From a virus, in the IMG/VR virus record IMGVR_UViG_3300032296_002609, positions 1 through 25,186 of that record: a stretch of DNA of 25,186 bases, one strand, 5' to 3'. Below, one piece after another: positions 17,701-24,582 of this stretch (position 1 is its first letter; each line of letters begins with the position of its first letter). Made by a program: the position numbers and the translations under genes. A model generated the notes under the pieces. That model ran no database searches. It saw only the letters and a program-made list of their open reading frames with translations, and was not told where the DNA came from.

Positions 17701-20415
17701 CTATCAATAATAGAGTTCGGGGGCCCGGAACCTACTGATTTAGAAACTAATAAATCTAAATTTGTATACGATAACGTAACAAATACGTTGATATTCAACG
17801 ATGGTGCATATATTGAAATGCCTTGGAAAGATACGGATAAAGAAAGAAGGCCCGATACTATCGAATTATTCGTAAAACCATCATATGCAAATGAATGGAC
17901 ACTTGTTACCGGTAGTGGTGATTGGAATATATCATTAAGTGGATCCGCAAATAGTAGTTATGGTAAAGTTATATTTGATTACGGAACGGGTGTTTTACAA
18001 ACATCTACTTTACCAATATTCAATGGTTCTTTTTTTGGAGTATGTTTGACAAGAGAAATAGGTTCTCCAAATGATACTTTTGTTTTGAGTGTTAAACAAT
18101 CAAATAAAGAAAGAACAATATTTGAAGATAGTGTAACTGTTTCACTCTCAACCGGTGGCCACAATTATGAGGATGGTAGTATATTAAGAATAGGTAATAA
18201 TCAAAGTTATAGTGGTAGTTTGGATGAATTCCGTTTGTGGAGTGAACCATTGGATAAAGATGTTTTTTATCAACACGTTGCATTCCCCGAAATGTTAAAC
18301 GGAAATAGTATTACCGCATCTACTTCTGATTTATATTTCCGTTTGGATTTTGAATATCCAAAAAATTTAGGAGTTCTACCATATTTTATAAATGTAGATA
18401 CTAATATATACTATCCAACAATACAACTAACCCCATCCAGTTCTTTAAAAATAACAAGGAATATATTAGAAGAAACGGGATCTGTAAACTTAAATACTGA
18501 TGTATTAAAATCGGTTAATCCGAATACAATATATTCCGCATCTGCAGTTGGATTTAATCCGTTCGCCGATTTTACAATTATTACTGCTGGTAGTGGATAT
18601 ACCGGTACTACCGCAAATGTTACAATTACGGGAGGAGGTGCATCTACCAATGCAACTGCGACAGCATATATTGATACAAATGGTTCAGTTTCTCATCTAA
18701 AATTATCAACATTTGGTGAGGGATACACATCATCACCAACGGTTGTTATAGATCCTCCAGTATCAGGCATACAGGCCACCGCTAGTTTATCTTTAAAATC
18801 ATATCCTTTTAATTTTGAAGCAATTGATAGAAGTATTGTTTTGGAAATGCCAAACATAGGTTCATCAAGATATTCAACAAATAAAGTTAGATTTGAATCA
18901 CAGCAAAATTTTGATGGAAATGATGTATCTGGTGGTGTAGATTTATCGGTAAAAAGTAGAGTAACTAAAAAAGCATTTGATCAATCACCAATTGATTCAA
19001 ATAGAGTTGGATTATTCTTTTCTCCTACAAAGGAGTTAAATATTGATATTGCAAAATCTATAGGTGGGTTTAATTTGGATAACTATATTGGAGACCCATC
19101 GGATAAGTACAAATCTAATTACAAATCATTAGATGATTTAAGAAAATATTATTTTAAAAGATACGATAATAGAGACATATATCAGTATATAAATCTTATC
19201 AAACTATATGAGAAATCAATGTTTGATGATATTAAGAAGATGCTACCTGCAAGGGTTAAGGCAACTACAGGTTTATTAATAGAGCCGCACTTTTTAGAAA
19301 GAAGTAAGATACAGCAGAATAAACCAACAGGATCAAATGATTATAATGAAACAGAATTAGATACTACCGAAAATAGATTATTATCTGCGGAAACTTCTGA
19401 TATAAATCTGTATATAGATACTAATGATGAATATGATTTGGGTGGTGAGGATAATCAATATGAAACAACATTAACCGATACCAAAATTGAAGATGTAAAC
19501 GCAGATGAATATCAAAACGATGTTATAATAAATTTAGATGAAACCAATTTAATTTCGGCTGATAATGAATATTACGAAACTACTCTTGATGCCAAATCGG
19601 ATGAACCGACGTTACAATTGGAATCAGAAAACCAATCGTTTTCAACATTCGGACAAGATGAATCAAGTAATTTAGGATTCGGAATTTATTCCATGAATGG
19701 ACATTCTATAAGGTCATACTACGATAGTAATGGAATATTAAGAACGGAAAGAGTAATCGTATATTATCTTACAGAAGAAAAAACAAAAACATATGTAACA
19801 TTTAAAGAATTTGTCGATGGTGTTGGTGACCCTAGAGGTGGATATAATGTAACAACAATTCCATATTCGGAAACTACGTTGAATATAAAACCTTTAGAAG
19901 AAATACAAGTAGGTGATTTAATTACAATACCCGCAATAGATTTGGAAGATGATGAAATAACAATCGCAGATTCGGTATTAACAGAATTTGTTTGTGATTT
20001 AATACTATTAGATAGACAAAATGGTAAATTAGAATTTAGATACCCACAAACAACAGGAACAATATATTATGCGGATTTATTGGGAATAGATAACCAAAAC
20101 GGTGCAGTTGCCGAAGGTTATGATCTGGATTTCATAACTGCTCCTGGTGGAAGCACTACCTATGGTGGATTCCCTGCGGTGGGTGGTAGAATAACTAATG
20201 TAATTCGTGTTGACGGTTATACGAAATATCATTACAAAAGGGTTGGTGATTTAACAAAAGGATTACAAAATTCTTTCTATAATGGGTCGAAAAATACGGC
20301 CGCAACTACATTGGATGGTTCACCTCCTGTTGAAGTGTTTGTTACAAATCCAAATACATTGAGAGTAAATAAAGCAGGTAGAGATTCTAATGAACCTATT
20401 TTGGAAGTTGAATAG
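14728..20415 (+). CDS. Giant multidomain baseplate wedge protein, gp7-like
   Basis: An 1895-residue protein, nearly twice T4 gp7 (1032). Order by eye: glycine-rich N-terminus (about 48-60); several beta-sandwich modules (about 65-540); a wedge core (about 550-1010) with the tail-protein-I/gp7 signature LPYLLKHKGTKRGIYALMACYGIP from residue 965, followed by SIIEFGG; a LamG/concanavalin-like domain (about 1011-1210) with GSLDEFRLW at 1163; a GSGYT/GEGYTS strand-repeat unit (about 1280-1360); a helical region with YKSNYKSLDDLRKYYF and LLIEPHFLER (1516-1525); an acidic Thr/Asp linker with recurring YETTL (about 1538-1648); and a beta-rich C-terminus. It probably forms the outer wedge with binding modules. 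The core call is good; calling it gp7 rests also on its place downstream of gp6. Confidence 0.8.
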   Translation: MALESPSENLFGGDVTTNNQSLTGDGPQISPIIGDTLLGVGGGGGGGTTLTGTTSDTPIGVWVPTTGNEGTLNISLKSSEPARFLENSTDVGIGSAVKLTYSPSLTFGNSKTYTAEVEGKRATNYFIVSVKSTQSITGRFLASDQLFVEEYAYDKSSSNYVLANVKELETTTGTIDLQFSFEAKTRPILTLNPEPDPPISTPQDDTTVGYEIAFATNLTSEIGDTISLKYKLSNNTNDIIDEGVISLSEGSTDGKQIKKSLLDNGYVIFEIDGMLPKNTSYSGIYWANKTIAEANINDFTKWNKTNEAFKISAQELLNGVVVFAQLEKLVPSERPKITAIRDRYDIEVKESDKEKVVFVEFATQNADYVNAYISADKFIKVDAKSGGVDLFFIKDFLEVYGLKKVILVAESEAYGTGDRIEIMLNFISINDFPSITQIVFPNEIDIPSFSDYNISYDITYNTFAATHINVELLQKDKTKTVLFKNLPPNNFFKINLRDLANKFQNWNGSDNVTLILTPLNTGGPEELVGNSYEITTKLIIPSIKLDEDSIRKSIFDAFVDTITFSQPQLESKYLTHLANFGNDEQILISSWEDDNWTLSDKKEDEFGNITITKEVKATILKLYSPLPPNVADNSTFWITKLMANPLIETVILNEQDSVSCPPLKGPNFGIDIDFVKGKSTNYESLDDLILSSSVSSSSELIQTYLSSSVFDTTNLNVQYYSGSNIDNGTILWENFVHFSSAKERVDNFVYKVQLIETYESAISASLSTGSNTATGIHTGSIAAVQEREKSLNKKRKIIQGFDGFESFLYESSSFGWPYSGSFRLPSSDTGSVAPWYETIIELAEVYDNMNYNYVLNNIPAYISDYSENESYLLFLSMIGHHFDNIYFYTKAIERSRGLGYKSKNGISDKLLYDTLKSFNWNALTLDSNAQLWKLVFGMDSDGNTKQTNPSKERTYEVWRRIVNNLPYLLKHKGTKRGIYALMACYGIPASNLSIIEFGGPEPTDLETNKSKFVYDNVTNTLIFNDGAYIEMPWKDTDKERRPDTIELFVKPSYANEWTLVTGSGDWNISLSGSANSSYGKVIFDYGTGVLQTSTLPIFNGSFFGVCLTREIGSPNDTFVLSVKQSNKERTIFEDSVTVSLSTGGHNYEDGSILRIGNNQSYSGSLDEFRLWSEPLDKDVFYQHVAFPEMLNGNSITASTSDLYFRLDFEYPKNLGVLPYFINVDTNIYYPTIQLTPSSSLKITRNILEETGSVNLNTDVLKSVNPNTIYSASAVGFNPFADFTIITAGSGYTGTTANVTITGGGASTNATATAYIDTNGSVSHLKLSTFGEGYTSSPTVVIDPPVSGIQATASLSLKSYPFNFEAIDRSIVLEMPNIGSSRYSTNKVRFESQQNFDGNDVSGGVDLSVKSRVTKKAFDQSPIDSNRVGLFFSPTKELNIDIAKSIGGFNLDNYIGDPSDKYKSNYKSLDDLRKYYFKRYDNRDIYQYINLIKLYEKSMFDDIKKMLPARVKATTGLLIEPHFLERSKIQQNKPTGSNDYNETELDTTENRLLSAETSDINLYIDTNDEYDLGGEDNQYETTLTDTKIEDVNADEYQNDVIINLDETNLISADNEYYETTLDAKSDEPTLQLESENQSFSTFGQDESSNLGFGIYSMNGHSIRSYYDSNGILRTERVIVYYLTEEKTKTYVTFKEFVDGVGDPRGGYNVTTIPYSETTLNIKPLEEIQVGDLITIPAIDLEDDEITIADSVLTEFVCDLILLDRQNGKLEFRYPQTTGTIYYADLLGIDNQNGAVAEGYDLDFITAPGGSTTYGGFPAVGGRITNVIRVDGYTKYHYKRVGDLTKGLQNSFYNGSKNTAATTLDGSPPVEVFVTNPNTLRVNKAGRDSNEPILEVE

Positions 20416-20434
20416 TATTTTTTTAATAAAAACT

Positions 20435-20442
20435 ATATTTAT
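20435..20442 (+). promoter_or_regulatory. Candidate phage promoter element ATATTTAT (copy 3)
   Basis: Exact octamer within TATATTTATTA in the 49-base gap after the giant wedge gene; it ends 22 bases before the next ATG. The flanks match copy 1 over 11 bases. The rest of the gap is A/T-rich with no GC-containing hairpin. Confidence 0.5.
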
Positions 20443-20464
20443 TAACAAACGATAATTATATAAT

Positions 20465-21088
20465 ATGGGATACTTAAGTAATACAGAATTGACAGTTGAT
20501 GCAATTCTTACTAAAAAAGGTAGAGAAAAACTTGCAGCAGGATTGGGTTTAAATATAACTCAATTTGCATTAGCAGATGATGAAATTGATTATTCATTAT
20601 ATGAACCGGCACACCCATTAGGGTCTGCTTATTACGATGCAGCAATTAAAAATATGCCTGTATTGGAAGCTTCACCTGATGAAACTCAAGTTATGAGATA
20701 TAAGTTGGTGACTCTCCCAAAAAATACAACAAGAATACCTGTTGTTGAATTTGGTGTTCCCAATATATCTGTAAATCAAAGAAGTGGTGAAGTTGCGTTA
20801 TCACCAACCACATCACCTGCAGGAAATAGAACTTTGGGATATACAATTGTATTAGCTAATAAAAATGCAGGAGATATAGTAGGCGAAGGAGTAACATCTG
20901 AAGTTGGTTCTGTTCCTGTATTTATTGGTGATGATGTATCCGCAACGGCAGCAATTGCGAAGGGATTAACTTTTAAATTTATTCCAAACCCATCGTTAAC
21001 TGCGACTATCAAAACAACTATAACCGTATATGGTAACGAAACGGGTGGTTCACAAACAATTCCAGTAACAGTAACATACGTTCAATAA
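20465..21088 (+). CDS. Virion structural protein with LTKKGRE N-terminal motif
   Basis: A 207-residue protein. The N-terminus (1-50) carries TVDAILTKKGREKLAAG and then QFALADDEIDYSLYEP. I have the impression this is a recurring signature of structural proteins in environmental T4-like phages, but I cannot name a curated family. The C-terminal half (about 90-207) is beta-rich with many Thr, Val and Gly, consistent with an Ig-like domain. It is preceded by an ATATTTAT element and lies 8 bases before the next structural gene. A tail or baseplate-surface role is inferred from position. Confidence 0.7.
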   Translation: MGYLSNTELTVDAILTKKGREKLAAGLGLNITQFALADDEIDYSLYEPAHPLGSAYYDAAIKNMPVLEASPDETQVMRYKLVTLPKNTTRIPVVEFGVPNISVNQRSGEVALSPTTSPAGNRTLGYTIVLANKNAGDIVGEGVTSEVGSVPVFIGDDVSATAAIAKGLTFKFIPNPSLTATIKTTITVYGNETGGSQTIPVTVTYVQ

Positions 21089-21096
21089 TATAAACT

Positions 21097-22353
21097 ATGG
21101 CAATAATTAGAGACAATAGAGGATCCCTTTTAGCAAGTAATTTAGCACAATACTTGTCAGCAGTATCAAATACATCGGGTACCCCTGTAGACACAAATGA
21201 ATTGGTAAACATTGTAAACCAATTTTTAGGACAAGGAGAACAAATAAGTGCAGAATTTACTACTATAACAAATGGTATTTATAAAAAATTTGGACCTGTT
21301 GATAAGGTTACAAATAGAACGGAAATAGTTACATCCGGAATATGGAGTGATGATACGGGATCTTTAACGGCTTTTTATACTGCATCTGAACAAATTCAAG
21401 ATGTAAGTGGAAAATATTATATAGATGTATATTCTACTGCAAATACAGGATCCTCCGAAGTTCAGTTTTCAATTGCATATGGTGATATTAGTGGATGGGG
21501 TGCACCAACATTGGAGCAAGATGATAAATCATTTTTATCCACCAAAGCGGTATATTCACAATTGAGAAATGTACTACTTGGAACCGGCGATGATAAGTTT
21601 AGTGTATATGGTGGGACAGTTGCGGGTGCAACTGATTTGGATGCATTTTATGCAATCAATATAAACAGATCCAGATACAAAGAAAGATTGGATCCAGGAA
21701 ACATATCAATAAAATTAACGGGTGCTACAAAAACTGTAACACTAATTGATGATAGTGGTGGAACCGATGAAAATGTATCAACATCAGGAAGAGTATACAA
21801 TATGGTTAGTGGTTCTTTAAATATTGGAAGTGCACTAACCGCATCTATAAACACATATACATGTTCGGCTGCAAATGGTAATCAGGGTTGGGGATTATTT
21901 TATCCTGATATGGGTATCATTTTATTGAATCCAACTGCATTAAAAGATGTGGATTCTAAATTAGCAAGAGCAAATGCATCACATGTTGGTGTTTATCATA
22001 ATAATTCGTTAAGTGGATCAACATACTCAAATAATTCAGGCTCTGTTGCATTACTTAATGTACTTAATTCCGGCGCAGATTTCCAAGCTCGTAGAACTGA
22101 AAATGTTTCTACATCACACTATTTCGTAAGAGCAAATAATAGGGAATTTAATATTTCAAATAATCCAACATTCGTAACAGGATCAACTGGACAATTTGTT
22201 CAATCTACATTTGAAAGAAATCCAAGAGTTTATCTAACCACAGTTGGATTGTATGATGATGCAAATGAATTATTAGCAGTTGCTAAAGTATCTAAACCGA
22301 TTGAAAAATCATTTGATAAAGAAGTAGCAATAAAAGTTAAATTAGATTTCTAA
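21097..22353 (+). CDS. Virion structural protein, paralogue A (shared C-terminal module)
   Basis: A 418-residue protein. The N-terminus is helical (LLASNLAQYLSAV and ELVNIVNQFLGQGEQI), the centre is beta-rich with Thr/Ser/Gly, and the C-terminal part (about 330-418) has EFNISNNP, then LTTVGLYDDANELLAVAKVSKPI and a final IKVKLDF. That C-terminal part reappears in the 332-residue protein downstream (EFNISTNP, ITAIGLYDD, LVAIAKLPKPI). A middle strand-turn (WGLFYPDMGIILLNP) also has a counterpart there (FYSQGLIVL). The gene ends at a strong terminator. It may be a distal tail, collar or fibre component; no named family is recognised. Confidence 0.75.
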   Translation: MAIIRDNRGSLLASNLAQYLSAVSNTSGTPVDTNELVNIVNQFLGQGEQISAEFTTITNGIYKKFGPVDKVTNRTEIVTSGIWSDDTGSLTAFYTASEQIQDVSGKYYIDVYSTANTGSSEVQFSIAYGDISGWGAPTLEQDDKSFLSTKAVYSQLRNVLLGTGDDKFSVYGGTVAGATDLDAFYAININRSRYKERLDPGNISIKLTGATKTVTLIDDSGGTDENVSTSGRVYNMVSGSLNIGSALTASINTYTCSAANGNQGWGLFYPDMGIILLNPTALKDVDSKLARANASHVGVYHNNSLSGSTYSNNSGSVALLNVLNSGADFQARRTENVSTSHYFVRANNREFNISNNPTFVTGSTGQFVQSTFERNPRVYLTTVGLYDDANELLAVAKVSKPIEKSFDKEVAIKVKLDF

Positions 22354-22372
22354 AGGAGTATAACTAACCACC

Positions 22373-22391
22373 CTATGGATAGTATCCATAG
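22373..22391 (+). other. Perfect 8-bp hairpin upstream of the terminator
   Basis: CTATGGAT and ATCCATAG are exact inverted repeats separated by AGT. No T-run follows, so it is not itself a classical terminator. It lies 19 bases after the paralogue A stop and 4 bases before the terminator stem. It could protect the 3' end of the upstream mRNA or bind a dimeric protein; both are inferences. Confidence 0.7.
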
Positions 22392-22395
22392 ATTG

Positions 22396-22424
22396 AAACC
22401 CAATCCCGTAAGGTTGGGTTTTTC
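22396..22424 (+). terminator. Rho-independent terminator
   Basis: Stem AAACCCAA (22396-22403) pairs with TTGGGTTT (22414-22421). A further CC/GG pairing is possible inside the loop, and a run of five T follows (22419-22423). It is the only clear GC-containing stem plus T-run in the window. It closes the structural run after paralogue A and separates it from paralogue B. Confidence 0.85.
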
Positions 22425-22433
22425 GTTATTAAG

Positions 22434-22441
22434 ATATTTAT
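22434..22441 (+). promoter_or_regulatory. Candidate phage promoter element ATATTTAT (copy 4)
   Basis: Exact octamer 10 bases after the terminator T-run and only 7 bases before the next ATG. A promoter directly after a terminator makes sense, but the spacing would give a nearly leaderless transcript. Confidence 0.5.
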
Positions 22442-22448
22442 ATTTGAT

Positions 22449-23447
22449 ATGTTAAAAAGAATACCAAAATCAGATATTAGCATTAGACCTTTCAAAGTTT
22501 ATAAAGAATGGTCTTTTGATCAAAATACCGCATCGGGATCATCTGTATTTATTTATAGTGCAAGTGTTGGAAATGTTGTAAACGATTATCAAATAGACAC
22601 CGTTTATAACCCAAACACAGAACAAACTATATCTTACTACCCATACTCAATATATGGACAATTACGTGCCCAATTTTACAATGGAAATGAAGATAATCCG
22701 TTTACAAGATTTGGTAGTAAAACAAATGAGTATAATACAGATGTATCCAATAAAGAAAGATTTTTACAAAATGATGCGAAGGTTATATCTATTCCTCAAA
22801 TTTTAATGGGAGAAAGTATTAAAAAAGGATCCGTATCATTAATAAATGGTAGTATAACGTATTTCGATGATAAATATAGTAATTTAATTCAAAGTGGTAG
22901 TACGCATAGAATTGGAAATGTATTTTATAGTCAAGGATTAATTGTTTTGACAAGTGGATCAAATTCAATACTTACTTCTAGTTGGGAATTAAATTATAAA
23001 TCAACAGAAACGATTTATGAGCATGAGTATTTATTAGTAGTAAATGAAAGTGAATTTAATATATCTACTAACCCATCATCATATGTTTTGGTAGGTAGAG
23101 AAACATCCAGTTTTACAGATTCTGATGGTAAAACTTTTATGGTAGTAAATAATCCAGGTGTAAAGTATATAAGAAAAAGAAGTACTTTGGAAAATGGAGA
23201 TATATTAGATTATACATATTCAGGATCAATATCTTCATCCGCAACAAATAGTTGGATATCTGGTGGGTTTGAGCACTATGATTTAAGTTCTTCAGTCGAT
23301 TCTACTGGATCATTTCTAACTCCATTTATAACTGCCATCGGATTATACGATGATGATTGTGATTTAGTTGCAATTGCAAAATTACCAAAACCAATAAAAT
23401 CGGAACCTGATATACCTCTTAACTTCATTGTTCGATTCGATACATAA
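22449..23447 (+). CDS. Virion structural protein, paralogue B (shared C-terminal module)
   Basis: A 332-residue, mostly beta-rich protein with many Ser, Thr, Tyr and Gly. The C-terminal third holds NESEFNISTNPSS (about 197-209), FLTPFITAIGLYDD, LVAIAKLPKPI and a closing IVRFDT, matching paralogue A in order and spacing except for an insertion between the first two blocks. The N-terminal region (FKVYKEWSFDQNTASGSS) differs from paralogue A. It follows a terminator and a candidate promoter, so it may be expressed apart from the upstream genes. No named family is recognised. Confidence 0.75.
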   Translation: MLKRIPKSDISIRPFKVYKEWSFDQNTASGSSVFIYSASVGNVVNDYQIDTVYNPNTEQTISYYPYSIYGQLRAQFYNGNEDNPFTRFGSKTNEYNTDVSNKERFLQNDAKVISIPQILMGESIKKGSVSLINGSITYFDDKYSNLIQSGSTHRIGNVFYSQGLIVLTSGSNSILTSSWELNYKSTETIYEHEYLLVVNESEFNISTNPSSYVLVGRETSSFTDSDGKTFMVVNNPGVKYIRKRSTLENGDILDYTYSGSISSSATNSWISGGFEHYDLSSSVDSTGSFLTPFITAIGLYDDDCDLVAIAKLPKPIKSEPDIPLNFIVRFDT

Positions 23448-23466
23448 TTATATACTTATTATAAAA
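23444..23466 (+). promoter_or_regulatory. 23-base intergenic repeat, copy 1 (variant promoter element)
   Basis: ATAATTATATACTTATTATAAAA-type sequence matching 23891-23913 at 22 of 23 positions; the one difference turns ATATTTAT into ATACTTAT (23452-23459). It begins within the last codons of paralogue B and ends 4 bases before the ATG of the next gene. Likely a regulatory site of the same class. Confidence 0.5.
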
Positions 23467-23470
23467 GATT

Positions 23471-23881
23471 ATGGAAAATTTAATTACAATTATTTTTATA
23501 TCATTTATCCTAACTGGATTTGGTTATTCCGTTTATAGGGCATTTAAGAAAAAATCAAACAATATACCACCATACAATCCATTTCCATCCGATGATACGG
23601 GTGATTATCCAGTAGATAGTGGTATATATGCAAAATTTGAAGTAACTTTTGATTCCGATAGCGCCTTTAATGTTTGCTTTACAAATAAACCAAAGGTAGT
23701 GATATACGGATCTAAATTACCTTTTTGTGAAAATGATAGATTTAATAGCCCTGGTGGTGAATTTTCAAATTACAATAACGGATCAATCTTATATGTTGGA
23801 TACGAAGGTAATTATATAACGGTTATTACAGATGGAACTAACTATGCGACTAGACAATCCCAATGTTCCGTTTGTGAGTAG
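23471..23881 (+). CDS. Membrane-anchored small protein, unknown
   Basis: A 136-residue protein with one N-terminal membrane helix (about 3-22), a basic RAFKKK stop-transfer stretch and a Pro/Asp-rich linker (about 32-50). The soluble domain has several short strands and five cysteines (VCFTNKP, LPFCEND and a terminal QCSVCE). The basic flank predicts a cytoplasmic domain, where the closing CxxC could bind metal. No lipobox is seen. It lies between two copies of the 23-base repeat, as a single-gene unit. The family is not recognised. Confidence 0.72.
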   Translation: MENLITIIFISFILTGFGYSVYRAFKKKSNNIPPYNPFPSDDTGDYPVDSGIYAKFEVTFDSDSAFNVCFTNKPKVVIYGSKLPFCENDRFNSPGGEFSNYNNGSILYVGYEGNYITVITDGTNYATRQSQCSVCE

Positions 23882-23890
23882 TTTTATTCA

Positions 23891-23913
23891 ATAATTATAT
23901 ATTTATTATAAAA
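23891..23913 (+). promoter_or_regulatory. 23-base intergenic repeat, copy 2, with exact ATATTTAT
   Basis: This copy contains exact ATATTTAT at 23899-23906 and matches 23444-23466 with one mismatch. The octamer ends 15 bases before the ATG of the 69-residue gene. GTTTTAT (23881-23887) and ATAAAAC (23908-23914) form a 7-base inverted repeat around the octamer. Confidence 0.55.
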
Positions 23914-23921
23914 CAAAACTT

Positions 23922-24131
23922 ATGGCAACAATTTTAGACTTATACGCAGCGCAAAAATCCGCAATTGGAGTTGATAAAATTTCATTCGATGCAGGTGTTG
24001 CGGCTAAGACCCCATATACTACCAATGATTTGAAAAAAGCAGATACACAAGTATTAAACGCAGCTAAATTAAAAATTGGTAGGGGTGGTGAACTTAACGC
24101 TAAAAAATATAGCGATAATCCACCAAAATAA
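23922..24131 (+). CDS. Small unknown protein (69 aa)
   Basis: A short, basic, soluble protein without a membrane segment or cysteine, rich in Ala and Lys (LDLYAAQKSAIG, ADTQVLNAAKLKIGRGG). It starts 15 bases after an ATATTTAT element and ends 9 bases before endonuclease I. Codon and composition patterns match the neighbours, which supports real coding. No family is recognised; a small virion or DNA-associated protein is possible. Confidence 0.62.
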   Translation: MATILDLYAAQKSAIGVDKISFDAGVAAKTPYTTNDLKKADTQVLNAAKLKIGRGGELNAKKYSDNPPK

Positions 24132-24140
24132 TTTATTTTA

Positions 24141-24557
24141 ATGGCAAAAAAAGTTACAAAAAAGAACAACTCTAAATGGGTTGCAAAGAAATATGGATTT
24201 AAGTCAGGTCTTGAAGAAAACGTTTCCAATCAAATTGCAAATAGAGGGATATCTGTCCAATATGAATCCGAAGAGGTATCTTATGTTATACCTGCTTCTG
24301 AACATACTTACCATCCTGATTTTAAGTTACCGAATGGTATCAGGGTAGAAACGAAAGGTAGATTTGTTCTTTCAGATAGGAAAAAACATCTATTAGTAAA
24401 ACAACAACATCCAGAATTGGATATCCGTTTTGTATTTACAAATTCCAAAAACAAAATAAGTAAAAAATCCAAAACTACATATGCTATGTGGTGTGAAAAA
24501 AATGGATTTAAATACGCAGACAAAGAAATACCGGATGAATGGTTTTTAGAACCATAA
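24141..24557 (+). CDS. T7-type endonuclease I (Holliday junction resolvase)
   Basis: A 138-residue protein closely matching T7 gene 3 endonuclease I (149 residues), a dimeric PD-(D/E)XK nuclease that cuts four-way and branched DNA. The T7 catalytic set maps directly: Glu25 in SGLEENV (T7 Glu20), Asp60 in YHPDF (Asp55), Glu70 and Lys72 in VETKG (Glu65 and Lys67), with identical spacing between Asp and Glu. Strong further matches are VIPASEHTY, DRKKHLL, QHPELDIR and the closing IPDEWFLEP. Only the basic C-terminal tail of T7 is missing. T4 uses the unrelated gp49 endonuclease VII, so this is a mosaic replacement or addition. It probably resolves recombination and replication branches before packaging. 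Confidence 0.95.
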   Translation: MAKKVTKKNNSKWVAKKYGFKSGLEENVSNQIANRGISVQYESEEVSYVIPASEHTYHPDFKLPNGIRVETKGRFVLSDRKKHLLVKQQHPELDIRFVFTNSKNKISKKSKTTYAMWCEKNGFKYADKEIPDEWFLEP

Positions 24558-24574
24558 AAATTTGGTAATATCAA

Positions 24575-24582
24575 ATATTTAT
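24575..24582 (+). promoter_or_regulatory. Candidate phage promoter element ATATTTAT (copy 6)
   Basis: Exact octamer in the 39-base gap before the primase, 14 bases before the chosen GTG start. A weak ATTTG/CAAAT inverted repeat precedes it. Confidence 0.5.

Noticed and set aside
20411-20431. T-run and A-run after the giant wedge gene as a terminator
   Set aside because: The possible stem is A/T only with a bulge and has no GC pairs; it would be unstable.
22439-22446. TATATTTG, matching the Bacteroidota -7 consensus TAnnTTTG, with TTG 22 bases upstream
   Set aside because: It ends 2 bases before the ATG, so it would place the start site inside the gene. The degenerate consensus is too weak in AT-rich sequence.
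22375-22455. A 26-codon ORF starting ATG 22375 in the terminator region, with AGGAG upstream
   Set aside because: AGGAG lies about 16 bases from the ATG, too far for initiation. The frame is made of the hairpin and terminator stems and runs into the next gene.
24560-24580. ATTTG/CAAAT inverted repeat after endonuclease I as a terminator
   Set aside because: Only five weak base pairs and a short T stretch that belongs to the ATATTTAT element.
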